A DNA stretch of 48,038 nucleotides from NORP240 sp942492445. Its GTDB lineage: Bacteria > Pseudomonadota > Gammaproteobacteria > Pseudomonadales > Pseudohongiellaceae. The stretch lies in contig CALOEW010000035.1 of NCBI GenBank assembly GCA_942492445.1, positions 1 to 48,038 on the forward strand. Reading direction: 5' to 3'. This document shows positions 23,933 to 33,789 of this stretch, one piece after another (the stretch's first letter is position 1; every line of letters begins with the position of its first letter). The translations under genes were made by a program, and so were the position numbers. Under the pieces are notes generated by a model. That model was given only the letters and a program-made list of their open reading frames with translations. It made no database searches and was not told where the DNA came from.

Positions 23933-25195
23933 ATGCAGAAAAGAACCTGTCGACGAGAATTTCTAGCTCAACTCGGGTCCGCGGCGATCATTGTTCCCGG
24001 GTATCTCCGAATCAATTCCGCATCGGCAGCCCAACAGGCCCCGGTTACCTATGACATGCTGATCGCGGGCGGTCGCGTCATCGACCCATCGCAAAATCTT
24101 TCTGGTGAGTATGACGTGGCAATTCTGCATGGAAGAATCGCTCACATCGCGCCGGCTATTCCGCCCGGCCAGGCTCGCCAGGTGTTTGACGCACGGGGGA
24201 AAATCGTTACACCGGGGCTGATCGACATACACTCCCATGTCTACAACTTCGGGAATCCGGTCTCCGTTGACCCGGATGTCGTCGGATTCCAGAACGGTAT
24301 CACTACAATTGTCGATTGCGGCTCGGTCGGGGCCGCAATGTTTCCCGGCTTCCGCAAGTACGTCATCGAGGGAGCTGCCAATCGAATTCACGTGCTCCTG
24401 AACATTTCGCAGGCGGGCTGCTGTACCGATGAAATCTACCTGGACTCGCGACTGATCAATACGCGGGCGGTCCGCACTACAATCGAGGACAATCGTGATC
24501 TGATTCTGGGTGTCAAGGTCCGGGTGAGGGGCAGACACAGCGACCTGGCTCACGACCTCGAAGTAATGAAGACGGCGAGGGAGGTCGCGGACGCTACGGG
24601 TGTCCCGATCATGATGCACTGGTCAAATGAACCGGAGTTACTCGCCATCTTGAAGGAGGGCGACATACTCACGCATCCTTTTAACCCGCCCTCGTCGTAT
24701 ACCTCCAATCTGTTCGGTGCCGACGGCGCTCAGGCAGACAACGTGCTACCGCAGATCCTCGCGCTCAAAGACCGTGGTGTATGGACCGATGGTCAGGCGG
24801 CCACCACCCACCTTCAGTGGGATGTTGCCGAGAGAGCTGCGGCTCAAGGCTGGTTTCCGGATGCAATTTCAACGGACGTTGCCAGGACTCCCGACGGGGC
24901 CCCTGCCAGTTTGCTGATTCCTATGGCATCATTCCTGCACCTGGGATTAAGCGTCGAGCAGGTAATTGAACGCGTCACCACGATTCCCGGAAAGATGCTC
25001 AATTACCCTGAAAAGATTGGTACTCTTCAACCCGGAGTTGTCGCAGATGTGTCCATCCTTGACCTTGTAGAACAGGACTTTGAGTCTGCTGACGGAACAC
25101 GCCCCGAGGCTCAAAAGCGGGTGATGCACCAGCAGTTTGTGCCGGTGGCGACCATGAAGTCTGGCATCTTTCTGAAAAAGCCAGCCGTGGTATGA
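23933..25195 (+). CDS. Tat-exported amidohydrolase/deacetylase
   Basis: A 420-residue metal-dependent hydrolase of the amidohydrolase superfamily. It opens with a Tat-type signal (RREFLAQLGSAAIIVPGY). The N-terminal beta-sandwich is followed by TPGLIDIHSHVYNF with His100 and His102. A Lys in LILGVKVRVRG is the candidate for the carbamylated metal ligand. The later His ligands are in PIMMHWSNE and ILTHPFNPP, and the catalytic Asp in AISTDVART. This spacing fits the deacetylase/dihydroorotase-like branch, which cuts amide or imide bonds in cyclic or N-acyl compounds. The real substrate is unknown. A hairpin follows at the stop codon, and a Tat-exported hydrolase gene starts 173 bases later in the same direction. 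Confidence 0.88.
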   Translation: MQKRTCRREFLAQLGSAAIIVPGYLRINSASAAQQAPVTYDMLIAGGRVIDPSQNLSGEYDVAILHGRIAHIAPAIPPGQARQVFDARGKIVTPGLIDIHSHVYNFGNPVSVDPDVVGFQNGITTIVDCGSVGAAMFPGFRKYVIEGAANRIHVLLNISQAGCCTDEIYLDSRLINTRAVRTTIEDNRDLILGVKVRVRGRHSDLAHDLEVMKTAREVADATGVPIMMHWSNEPELLAILKEGDILTHPFNPPSSYTSNLFGADGAQADNVLPQILALKDRGVWTDGQAATTHLQWDVAERAAAQGWFPDAISTDVARTPDGAPASLLIPMASFLHLGLSVEQVIERVTTIPGKMLNYPEKIGTLQPGVVADVSILDLVEQDFESADGTRPEAQKRVMHQQFVPVATMKSGIFLKKPAVV

Positions 25196-25224
25196 GCCCT
25201 GCCTGGTGTCTTCAAGGCAGGGCT
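25195..25224 (+). terminator. Hairpin after the amidohydrolase gene
   Basis: A 10-bp stem AGCCCTGCCT / AGGCAGGGCT with a 10-base loop begins at the last base of the stop codon. Only a weak T-rich tail follows, so it may act as a partial terminator or an mRNA-stabilising end. Confidence 0.6.
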
Positions 25225-25368
25225 TCAACTTATGATTCGAGCCCTCAATCGCAACAATTTCCGCGAATGGCTGGCCCGGCCCTGGCTGGCCTTCGAAACA
25301 GATTCTCGAACCGGACACACGTCTCTTGGTGAGTTCATCCGGTTCTCGGCCACTACAGGGGAAACAAC

Positions 25369-26283
25369 ATGTCATCAAAACAAAGGCGTACAGTTCCGGC
25401 GGAAGCAATTGAAATCTACAACCGGTACATCCATGGCGAAATAAGTCGCCGGTCGTTCCTGAACGCAGTGAGCAAGTTTGCCATCGCCGGTCTCTCCGCC
25501 AGCGCCATCGTTGAGTCCTTGATGCCGGATTATGCGATGGGGCAACAGGTCTCCCGTGACGACGAGCGGATTACGGCCAGCTATGTGACTCTGCCATCGC
25601 CTCAGGGAAATGGCCATATCCGGGGTTATCTGGTACGGCCCTTCAGTGCCGACAGCCGCAGCGAATCACCCACGCGGCTTCCAGGAATTGTGGTGGTTCA
25701 CGAGAACCGTGGCTTGAACCCGCACACCGAGGACGTGGCGCGCCGCTTCGCCCTGGCCAATTTTATGGCCTTTGCCCCGGATGTACTCACCTCAGTCGGC
25801 GGCTATCCGGGTGATGACTATCAGGGCGGACAATTGTTCAGACAGATCGACAATGACAAAAAATTCGAAGATATCGTGGCCAGTGCGCTGTGGCTGAAGA
25901 ATCGCGAGGACTGCACGGGCAGAATCGGCGTGACCGGTTTCTGCTATGGCGGTGGCGTTTCAAATCAGCTGGCAGTCAGGTTGGGCGAAGACCTTGCGGC
26001 GGCGGTACCATTTTACGGAAGCGCGCCGGATCTGGTGGGCGTGCCTGACATCAAGGCGGCTATACTGGTGCAGCACGGGGCGCTGGACACTCGCCTGGTC
26101 GAAGCCTGGCCGGCCTACGAAGCCGCGTTACGTGCCGCGAACATAACCTACGAGGGCAACATTTATCCGGATTCAGTACACGGGTTTTTTAACGACGCGA
26201 CGCCCGAACGCTACAATGAAGCAACAGCAGCCGAGGCGTGGGATCGCACCATTGACTGGTTTAACCGCTACCTAAGGGGCTGA
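25369..26283 (+). CDS. Tat-exported dienelactone hydrolase family protein
   Basis: A 304-residue alpha/beta hydrolase. The N-terminus (HGEISRRSFLNAVSKFAIAG) is a twin-arginine signal preceded by a 20-residue helix (AEAIEIYNRYIHG), an arrangement seen in exported dienelactone-hydrolase homologues. The catalytic triad is visible: nucleophile Cys192 in VTGFCYGGGVS, Asp240 in QHGALDTRL, His271 in PDSVHGFFND. The oxyanion region is VVVHENRGLNPH. Dienelactone hydrolases open lactone rings in aromatic catabolism. The preference of this one is unknown. The ATG at 25369 follows AGGGGAAAC. It is in the same direction as the amidohydrolase and may share its physiology. Confidence 0.9.
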   Translation: MSSKQRRTVPAEAIEIYNRYIHGEISRRSFLNAVSKFAIAGLSASAIVESLMPDYAMGQQVSRDDERITASYVTLPSPQGNGHIRGYLVRPFSADSRSESPTRLPGIVVVHENRGLNPHTEDVARRFALANFMAFAPDVLTSVGGYPGDDYQGGQLFRQIDNDKKFEDIVASALWLKNREDCTGRIGVTGFCYGGGVSNQLAVRLGEDLAAAVPFYGSAPDLVGVPDIKAAILVQHGALDTRLVEAWPAYEAALRAANITYEGNIYPDSVHGFFNDATPERYNEATAAEAWDRTIDWFNRYLRG

Positions 26284-26392
26284 TGCTCCAGGAGGCGGCA
26301 CCATTCCATTTTCTCCGGTTGCCCATTTTCTGCTCACCATCCCGGAAGCATGCTCCTCCGAGAGTTGTCTACGGCTATTACCGTATGACAGG

Positions 26393-26599
26393 TTATAGAG
26401 CCCCATTCGGTACGGGGGTGTGTTGCACAGCAGCGCGCTTACAGCCTGTCGGGTCTCCCTTGGAAGCGATAATGACTCCCCAATAGGCCGGACTGTCCAT
26501 CCACTTTGGGAAATCCCATCCAAATACTGCTTTGTAGAAGGCCATGGCACGCTGCGGATCAGTGGCATGGATCTCGAAATGGGTTACACGATTACTCAT
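26393..26599 (-). pseudogene. Truncated VOC-family protein
   Basis: From the ATG at 26599 the frame reads MSNRVTHFEIHATDPQRAMA, then FYKAVFGWDFPKWMDSPAYW, the first half of a VOC (glyoxalase-fold) domain, and stops after 68 residues. The second half of the domain is missing in this frame. Sequence further down to about 26290 in another frame (ending WATGENGMVPPPG) may be its remains. A full member would be about 125 residues and bind a divalent metal. This copy should be non-functional unless the stop is a sequencing artefact. It ends 109 bases from the convergent hydrolase gene. Confidence 0.7.
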
Positions 26600-26708
26600 G
26601 GCTAACTGCCTCGTTATCGCGTGACATTGACTCTCCCAGAACGATTGCCGGGAAAACGGGGGCGAATCAATCTCTGGGATCAACCCGCCCCCGGTTCCGA
26701 AGCTTGTC

Positions 26709-26874
26709 TAGCAGGCTGCTGAAAAACTATTGCGCTTGCCAGTGCTTCGTTAAAAACTGGCTCAAAATGCTCATTTACACCCGGTAAACTGCGCTTTTTC
26801 GCCAGTTTTTGCCTCGCCTTGGCTGCGCTCATCACGTTTTTCAACAGCCTGCTAGTTTTCAACAGCCTGCTAGA
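26709..26874 (+). repeat. Repeat B: MITE-like element with duplicated end
   Basis: It begins CTAGCAGGCTGCTGAAAAAC and ends GTTTTTCAACAGCCTGCTAG (26837-26856), a near-perfect 20-bp inverted repeat. The right end is followed directly by a second copy of 18 bases (TTTTCAACAGCCTGCTAG, 26857-26874). The stop codon of the molybdenum hydroxylase gene (TAG, 26872-26870 on the minus strand) lies in that second copy. No transposase is present. A partial copy is at 19528-19596. Confidence 0.8.
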
Positions 26875-29308
26875 AGGTATTCAACTCGCCGGGCTTGAAG
26901 CCGTATTCCCTCTGGGCCACGTGATTGAGGATCATATCCGCCGTCACCGGGGCGCGGTTAAACAGATGACCGTCCAGGGCATCGGCGATGGCACCGGTTA
27001 TTGCCGCGGCCGCAGAACCCATGGCCGGCTCCCCGACACCCCGCGCGCCCGCCGGGTTGGCAGGGTCGGGAATATCAACGGCGCCATTCCTCATTACCGC
27101 AGGCACATCCAGAATAGTGGGTAGTTTTGCCTGATGAATGCCCACACCTGCTGGCAGACCGTTCTGGGGATCGTACACGTGCCGCTCGAGCCCGGCCATG
27201 CCAAACCCCCACACAGCCCCGCCGTTAATCTGTTGCGACAGGCCATTCGGGTGCAATACCCGCCCGCAATCGGAAATACCGACAAAGTCGAGGATCTCGT
27301 ATTTACCGGTGTCCAGGTCTACCTCCACCTCCGCCATGCTGACCGTCAGGCCGGGGACGTGGCCGTCGAGCGGCATGGTATCTCTGGCAACGCCGATCAG
27401 TCCGCTTCCTGCCAGCGCCTCGACCGAGTTTTTGGTAATCTGGTTGAGATTCTCGGGGTACTGCCTGCCGCTGTACTGGCCGCCAAGCTCAATCGCCCTG
27501 GCGGCAGCTTCGGCGTAACTGAATCCCCTGGACTCATCATCAGTCCGGAATACGCGCTCGTCTTCAATGCTGTAGTCCTCTGCACTGCCGCCAAACTCCG
27601 CGGCAGCGATCTCCTTCAGTTTTCTTACTGCATCCTCGGCTGCCACCCAGTTGGCTCTGGTGTGGGTAAAGGTGGTATTGCTGCCACCCTGAACCGAGGC
27701 ATGGGGCAGATGCAGTGATGAATCTCCGGAGACAACTTCGCAATTCTCCCAGCGACACTTCAACACCTCGGCGGCGACGCGGGTAGTGTCGGAGTAGGAG
27801 TACGTTCCCAGATTCCCCACGCCACTGTGCAGATGTATCCGGCCGTCCGGTGTGATCCGGACCAGGCCGTCGTAGTCATTGAAGCCGGCCTGGTGATAAC
27901 CCATACCGACACCTATACCGACCACCTTGCTGCCGTTGCGCTGGCGAGGACGGGCTTCCCGCTCCCTCCAGTTGAACATTTCAGCGGCCTTTTCGATGGC
28001 CTCGGGCAGATGGGAACTGGTAAGGGACCGTCGATCCTCGTAGACCAGCGAGTCGCTATTGGGTGCATTGATACGGCGGAATTCCATGCGATCTATGTTG
28101 AGACCCCGTGCCACCTTGTCCATGATCGGCGCGATGGCAACTGCCATTTCATTCTGGCCGGGTCCACGCTGGGCAAGTTTGGGCGTGGTATTGGTAAAAA
28201 CCGGAATCCCCCGGAAACGCATCGCATCGGGAGTGTAAACCACCGATAGATGCTGGGCACCGGAAGCGCCGAAGTTCAATCCGGTGGGCCCGCCATCGGT
28301 TATGACGATCACGTCCACTGCCGTGACCGTTCCATCGGCCTTGGCACCGATTTTCACCCACCCGGTGGTACCGGTGCGGCTGCCGCCAACGTAATGCTCC
28401 TGTTCGCGGGTTATCCGTAATTGAACCGGTCGGTTCAGGATGCGGGAAAAGTGGCCGCAGACTCCCATCATGGGGTAGGGGAACGCCTTGGAGCCGAAAC
28501 CACCACCGGTGGCCTGGTTAATGAGCACCAGGTCCTCGATGTCGATTCCGAGGAAGCCCGCGAGAATCGGGCGGGTAAAGCTCATGTTCTGACTGGAACC
28601 GTAAAAATAGCATTTACCGTTCTCCCAGTAGGACATGCCGCTGCGCGGCTCCAGGCTGTGATGGGGGGTGGATGCAGTGACAAAAGGTTCTTCGACTATC
28701 AGGTCCGCTTCGGCAAATCCCGCTTCCAGGTCTCCGTAGACCCAGCTTGAAGCAAAATCGACTCCGCGTGGTTCCTGACCATTTCGCAGTCGTTCAACCT
28801 CGCTGGCGGGCCACTTGATACTGGCGAACCCGCCACTGATGGCGTCATTTTCGTTGGCCAGTTCTCCGGTCTGATTCAATACGTTGCCCTGCGGGTAGGC
28901 ATTGGGGCCTCCTTCGGTGAGGCTTTGCAGTGGATCGGTGACGAAATCGCGATACTCGAAATCCACTTGCACCCGCTCCAGGGCGGCTTCCGCGATCTCG
29001 TCGGAGATTGCCGCCAGGGCCAGAATTGGCTGGCCGACGTAAGTGACGTCCTCCGACGCCAGCATGGGCTCGGACGGTGCCGTGGAGGGAGGCAGATCCT
29101 CTGCGGTAATGATGCCAAGCACACCATCCATGCGCAGTGCCTCACTGGCGTTGATATTCACTACCCGGCCACTGGGTATAGGGCTGGTGTAAAGCCGGGC
29201 ATGGACCATACCCTCGCGCTTGTAGTCCTCCACGTACTTGATTTCCCCGGTCACCTTGCCGGCGACATCGGGTGGTGTGTAATTCTTTCCGATATACATG
29301 AAAGTCAT
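26870..29308 (-). CDS. Molybdenum hydroxylase large (molybdopterin-binding) subunit
   Basis: An 812-residue protein of the xanthine dehydrogenase/aldehyde oxidase large-subunit family, which hydroxylates aldehydes or N-heterocycles at a Mo-cofactor. The first domain starts YIGKNYTPPDVAGKVTGEIK, followed by YVGQPILALAAISDE. The cofactor-binding region includes NQATGGGFGSKAFPYPM and, near the end, PAGARGVGEPAMGSAAAAI with the catalytic Glu. No signal peptide is present. Its ATG overlaps the stop of the iron-sulfur subunit gene by four bases, so the two are co-translated. The usual FAD-binding third subunit is absent nearby, as in two-subunit enzymes of the isoquinoline oxidoreductase type that donate electrons to a cytochrome. 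The substrate is not known. Confidence 0.9.
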   Translation of the reverse strand: MTFMYIGKNYTPPDVAGKVTGEIKYVEDYKREGMVHARLYTSPIPSGRVVNINASEALRMDGVLGIITAEDLPPSTAPSEPMLASEDVTYVGQPILALAAISDEIAEAALERVQVDFEYRDFVTDPLQSLTEGGPNAYPQGNVLNQTGELANENDAISGGFASIKWPASEVERLRNGQEPRGVDFASSWVYGDLEAGFAEADLIVEEPFVTASTPHHSLEPRSGMSYWENGKCYFYGSSQNMSFTRPILAGFLGIDIEDLVLINQATGGGFGSKAFPYPMMGVCGHFSRILNRPVQLRITREQEHYVGGSRTGTTGWVKIGAKADGTVTAVDVIVITDGGPTGLNFGASGAQHLSVVYTPDAMRFRGIPVFTNTTPKLAQRGPGQNEMAVAIAPIMDKVARGLNIDRMEFRRINAPNSDSLVYEDRRSLTSSHLPEAIEKAAEMFNWREREARPRQRNGSKVVGIGVGMGYHQAGFNDYDGLVRITPDGRIHLHSGVGNLGTYSYSDTTRVAAEVLKCRWENCEVVSGDSSLHLPHASVQGGSNTTFTHTRANWVAAEDAVRKLKEIAAAEFGGSAEDYSIEDERVFRTDDESRGFSYAEAAARAIELGGQYSGRQYPENLNQITKNSVEALAGSGLIGVARDTMPLDGHVPGLTVSMAEVEVDLDTGKYEILDFVGISDCGRVLHPNGLSQQINGGAVWGFGMAGLERHVYDPQNGLPAGVGIHQAKLPTILDVPAVMRNGAVDIPDPANPAGARGVGEPAMGSAAAAITGAIADALDGHLFNRAPVTADMILNHVAQREYGFKPGELNTF

Positions 29309-29889
29309 GACAGCATCTCCGCGGCGCGCATGACGCCGTTCAAGTAGTGATCATAGGCTCCGCAGCGACACAGATTGCCGGCCAGCGCCTGACGGGCCTG
29401 TTCCCGGGTAGGGCTGGGGTTGGCGCGCAACAGTGCTTCCGCGGACATGACCTGGCCCGGGGTGCAGAAGCCGCACTGGGGCGCCAATTCCTCAATAAAG
29501 GCCTGCTGCACCGCGCTCAAAGACCCGTCCGCAGCCCGCAGCCCTTCAACGGTCGTTATGGTGCGTCCTTTCACGACATGGGTCAGGACCGAGCAGGCGT
29601 AGTTGGCCACATCGTCCAGCAGTACGGTGCAGGCGCCACACTCCCCGCGATTACAGGCCACCTTGGTACCGGTCAGGCCCAGTTTGTTGCGCAGCGTGAA
29701 CGCCAGAGTTTCCTGGGGTGCCACATCGACGCGACGTTCGATTCCATTGACAGACAGTGTCAGCAGTCTTTCCGTCACCACTCCGGATGCCGACTGGGCG
29801 GACAGGTAAATGCCCGCCCCGGACGCTGCCGCGGCACTGGAGAAGATGACTCCTTTGATAAATCTTCTTCTGGTTAGTTTAGGATTCAC
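29305..29889 (-). CDS. Molybdenum hydroxylase small [2Fe-2S] subunit, Tat-exported
   Basis: A 194-residue protein with a Tat signal (LTRRRFIKGVIFSSAAAASG) and two [2Fe-2S] clusters. The plant-ferredoxin-like N-domain has CNRGECGACTVLLDDVANYAC, with the residue order C-x4-C-x2-C-x11-C, and the C-terminal helical domain has CGFCTPGQ followed by NLCRCGAYDHY. It passes electrons from the Mo site. The start codon is GTG at 29889, supported by GGAG about ten bases upstream. Because only this subunit has an export signal, the large subunit is probably carried across the membrane bound to it. It is the first gene of the pair; the promoter should lie between 29890 and 30150. Confidence 0.92.
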   Translation of the reverse strand: MNPKLTRRRFIKGVIFSSAAAASGAGIYLSAQSASGVVTERLLTLSVNGIERRVDVAPQETLAFTLRNKLGLTGTKVACNRGECGACTVLLDDVANYACSVLTHVVKGRTITTVEGLRAADGSLSAVQQAFIEELAPQCGFCTPGQVMSAEALLRANPSPTREQARQALAGNLCRCGAYDHYLNGVMRAAEMLS

Positions 29890-30151
29890 AGTGATCCACT
29901 CCGTCGGTAGCTAATGAAAGTGATTGTCTACGACTTGACATCAACCGCTTAATTGTAGAGCAGAATGCCTCTCTCTGAAACCGTGGAAAACAATCACCTC
30001 GGCCTGTCGACGCCGGGTAAGTCTGCATTCGGGGCCCGGTAATGCCACAGTCTTGAAACTTTCACCTATACCTGCGACGTTTAGCGGGCCCGCGAAACTG
30101 CAGACCCTGAGCTTGCAGCCGGCATCATTCCTACAAATTCGGAGAATCAAC

Positions 30152-30532
30152 ATGCAAAAATTCATAATCTGCTGCTTTCTGGCCCTGTTGAGTCTTTCTG
30201 CCCATGCGCAGTCAGATTACGCCGCAACCTGGACGATGAGTGGAATCGATTTCGGCACCGAACTTGACGATCAACTGCTGCTGGACCTGAATGTAGGCAC
30301 CAGGTTTGTCGCTGTGAACGGAATAATGCTCGACGACGAAGGGGATGCCTACACGGTCACCGGTTCCTGCTACTTTACGACCGGTGATCTGGTGCTGTGT
30401 ACCCTGGCACTGGATATCTATACACTGGAAGTTGCAATCGACCTGCTGGATGGAGAAGGCCTGGTGCAGCTTATCGACTATGACGGTTTTCCGCTGGACG
30501 AAGGAGTACTCTCTCTAACCGGCGTCGAGTAG
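30152..30532 (+). CDS. Small exported protein of unknown function
   Basis: A 126-residue protein with a signal peptide (MQKFIICCFLALLSLSAHAQ). A mature part of about 105 residues follows, rich in Asp, Leu and Gly: WTMSGIDFGTELDDQLLLDL, then YTVTGSCYFTTGDLVLCTLA. It is predicted mostly beta, acidic, with two Cys that could form a disulfide. I do not recognise a family. The ATG at 30152 is preceded by GGAG seven bases upstream. It stands alone, divergent from the molybdenum hydroxylase and 281 bases ahead of the G8 protein gene. Confidence 0.7.
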   Translation: MQKFIICCFLALLSLSAHAQSDYAATWTMSGIDFGTELDDQLLLDLNVGTRFVAVNGIMLDDEGDAYTVTGSCYFTTGDLVLCTLALDIYTLEVAIDLLDGEGLVQLIDYDGFPLDEGVLSLTGVE

Positions 30533-30813
30533 TCTGCCGGTGCGGGAATGCAACTGGCGTGGCCCGGCCGAACAGTCCTGAGACGGTCGCGCAGTACTGC
30601 GGGGGTCAGCCTGTTTTCATAGCCTGGTTTCCAGTCCCATGCACGTGCTCAAGCAGGTGGTAACAGGAGCGGAGGCCGAACCGGCGACCGGCGCTCAAGC
30701 CGAATCCCGTTTATCGGTTCAGGGAAACATGGTGCTGGAGTTCGCTCCGGGCAATCGCTTGAGGTAAAGTAAATATAGTCAATTTAAACAACCTCTTAGG
30801 TGGAAGTTTTAAA

Positions 30814-33727
30814 GTGAAAGATAAAAAGAGGGCGGGGTCCGTCGGAACCGCCAGGGCATACAGGCTGGGCGTCGCTTTGGTGTTCGGTTGCCTCACTGAC
30901 GGTGCAGTTGCCGGTCCGTGCAGTGACTATAACGCCGTTGCTCCCAAGAAATTTATTAGACTCTGTTGGCGATGGTGCCTGGTCCAACCCGCTTACCTGG
31001 GGTGGGTCCGTTCCCGGGAAGCAGGACAATGCAATGATACTTCATCACGTTACGGTGACGGCAGGGTCCGCCAGGGAAGTTCAGATTACCGGCAACCTGG
31101 ACATCCAGGGGGATCTTCATGCCTACGGATCGGTCATTGTCTGCCGGGCCGGCGAGCTGAGAGGTTCCACCGGGTCGCTGCAGTTTCACGTTGTCGACGA
31201 CCGCCAGTTCACTGGTAATACGTCCCCCGGCCCGCTGGGGAGCGATTTCCATCCCCAGGATGTGGGCCTGTGGGTATTGGGCCGGGTTGCCTTCGCCGCG
31301 TCTGAAGTCACCTCGTGGGTCGACGTAGAGCCCGGCGCCGCCTTTTCTCCCCTTAGCCATGGCATCGAGCGTGCCAAGGCCATCAGCGGCAGCAGCGCTC
31401 TGTTGAGCAGAGTGCCGACCGGCTGGCTTCCCGGCGACACGCTGGTGCTGACAACGGAGCAGGGCGCAAGCGCCCTGGCGACCTTCGACGGGTTGGCGGG
31501 AAACCGGTTGAATTTTACTGCAGACACTGAAGTGACGGGTTATGTGCTCAGGTTCAACGGGAAGTTGGTCAAGCCCAAGATCGGCAATCTCAGTAGACGG
31601 TTTCAGGTGGTATCGGCCGAGGTTACCGAGTCGTCTCCAAATCACCGGGCCCATATTGCCATCATGGGTTCAGCCAATTTCGAAAACGTTGAAATCAGGA
31701 ATCTGGGACCGAGAGCCAAGCTTGGCAGGTATCCAATTCACTGGCACAGGGTAGCCAATGCCGCGGGTCAGGGGATTTCGGGCTCCAGTATCTGGTCGGA
31801 TATCACCGACCCGGGTAACCGCTGGCTGACCATTCACTCCACCCAGGGGCTCAAGGTGCAGGACAACGTCATGTACCGCGCCCAGGGCCATGGAGTTTTC
31901 ATGGAGGCTGGAGACGAATTCAACAATGACCTGACCGGCAATCTGACCATTGCGATCCAGCACCCTGAAGAACTGTCCAACGTGAATGAGCAGATCTTTC
32001 GTGGGACCTCCCACGCAACCAATCATTATTGGGTCCGACAGGGCAATACCTTTGTCAACAATGTCGCTGTGGGTCATACGGATGAGATCCCGTTCAACAA
32101 GTTTCCGGAGGCCAACGGCCTGGCTATTCTACCTTCGGTTATGGAGACGGATGCACTCGTTGACGGGTTCATTTGCCTCGCCTGCGGCGGTTTTGGGGCT
32201 TGGTCCTACGTGGACGATGAACTGGTCCGGGTCGACAACTCACAATTCGTGTATTCCCGAATCGCCGGCTGGTATCCGGTATTGAATAATACCGAAATTG
32301 CGAATTCCACCCTGCTGATGAACGGCTGGGACAGCGCCTGGTCTGGTCAGATATTCTTCAATTCGGCAGAGTCCCGGGTGCTGAACAGTGATCTTGCCGG
32401 ATACTACGGTGTTCATAATCACTATTCCGGAAGAAGTATCTTCTACGGAGGTTCGATCAATGCCACCTATGCCATCGATCCAACCTACTGGGAAACGGTG
32501 ACACGGGTTTTCGGTACGGAGATAACTGCCAGCAAGGGGTTGTTTTATCGCAATTACCCTAATCTGAAGAGGCAATCTCCCACGCCCATCTGGTTTGAAA
32601 ACGCAACGTTGAACGGCGCTCCCCTCACCGGCATGTTTGTTCGCCATCAGGAACACTCCCGCTATTTCGACAGCCTGGGGGCGGCCGTCAACAGTGGTAT
32701 CGAGGTGCAACCGGAGCCAGGGTTCTGGCTGCCCCATCGGGACATCGACGGCGTATACCAGCATCGCTACTTTCGTTCGGTCACCCCACTTGGCGAAGTG
32801 GAACGGTTGTCCTCGTTTGCATCGGAGAACGAGCAAGGATACTGGAGCAGTGTGGCCCGGGGCGACCTGGGGTACCCACACGGTTTTCCCGCTGGCCAGT
32901 ACCTCGTGCGCTACTACGCTACCCGTGGAGCCCCGTTGCTGTATGAGGAAACCGTCACCCTGGGCGGGGTATCACCAGGCCAACAGGCACCCGTCGCAGA
33001 AATCGAGTCGTCAACAACCCTGTTACCCGATACCGATGGGCTTGCCGGTGAGACGGTAACTCTCCAGGCTACGGCATTCGACAGGGACGGCACACTGATG
33101 TCGATTGAGTGGTCGGTCAACGGGGAGGTGAAGGGCAGTGGCAACTCTGCTTCTCTTTTTCTGGATGACGGCGCTCAATTGATCGTTCTGCGAGTCATCG
33201 ACGACGATGGCAATGAGAGTGTCGATTCCATGCGGATAACAGTAGAGCCACCGCAGAATAAGCCGCCAGCGGTATTGGTTGTGAAGAGTGATTCGAGCCC
33301 AACAGGTGCAACAATCCGGATGGGCGCCACGGCCGACAACAGGCAGTCATACAGGTCCGACTTCACTACCGGAGAATCAGTACAACTGTTCGTGACCATA
33401 GAGCCCGAAGAGAAAGATCTTGGGGCAACTTCTTTCCTGTACGTTCTGGTTACTTCGACCGATGGAGAGAATTTCTACATGGTTACGCCCACCGGCCTCG
33501 AGCGCTGGGACGGATCGGTAGAACACCTCGCAGCGATTGACGAGATCGTATTGGCGCGGACCAACTGGATCAATGTGCTGGCGCACTTCCGTGACGAACC
33601 GGAGTTGCTTCTGAACGAGATCGGGCAGTACAGCTTTCTGGTCGGCTATACCTCTGCCGGTGGTGAAATAACCTATATGAACGACGCCTTTGTTCTCACT
33701 GTTTCTGCAGGCAGCTCGACTCTATGA
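30814..33727 (+). CDS. Exported G8-domain/beta-helix protein, frameshifted near its start
   Basis: A large protein of about 970 residues once one extra base is removed. The GTG at 30814 follows AGGTGGAAG and opens a signal peptide (LGVALVFGCLTDGAVA). Then a TTT at 30952-30954 carries one T too many, and the G8 domain continues in the next frame from DSVGDGAWSNPLTWGG. Read without the signal the protein could start at a GTG at 30902. After the G8 domain come right-handed beta-helix repeats (RWLTIHSTQGLKVQDNVMYR, then AQGHGVFMEAGDEFNNDLTG), a pattern shared with CEMIP/TMEM2-type proteins, a PKD-like Ig domain (ATAFDRDGTLMSIEWSVNGE) and an acidic C-terminal beta domain. It probably binds or acts on a polysaccharide at the cell surface. 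It is convergent with the glycan cluster. Confidence 0.78.
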
Positions 33728-33789
33728 CGGGCCGTCCGGCGACTGTCAGTCAGACTTTCTCCGGCGGCGGTAAAAGTCGCCTTAGTCGA

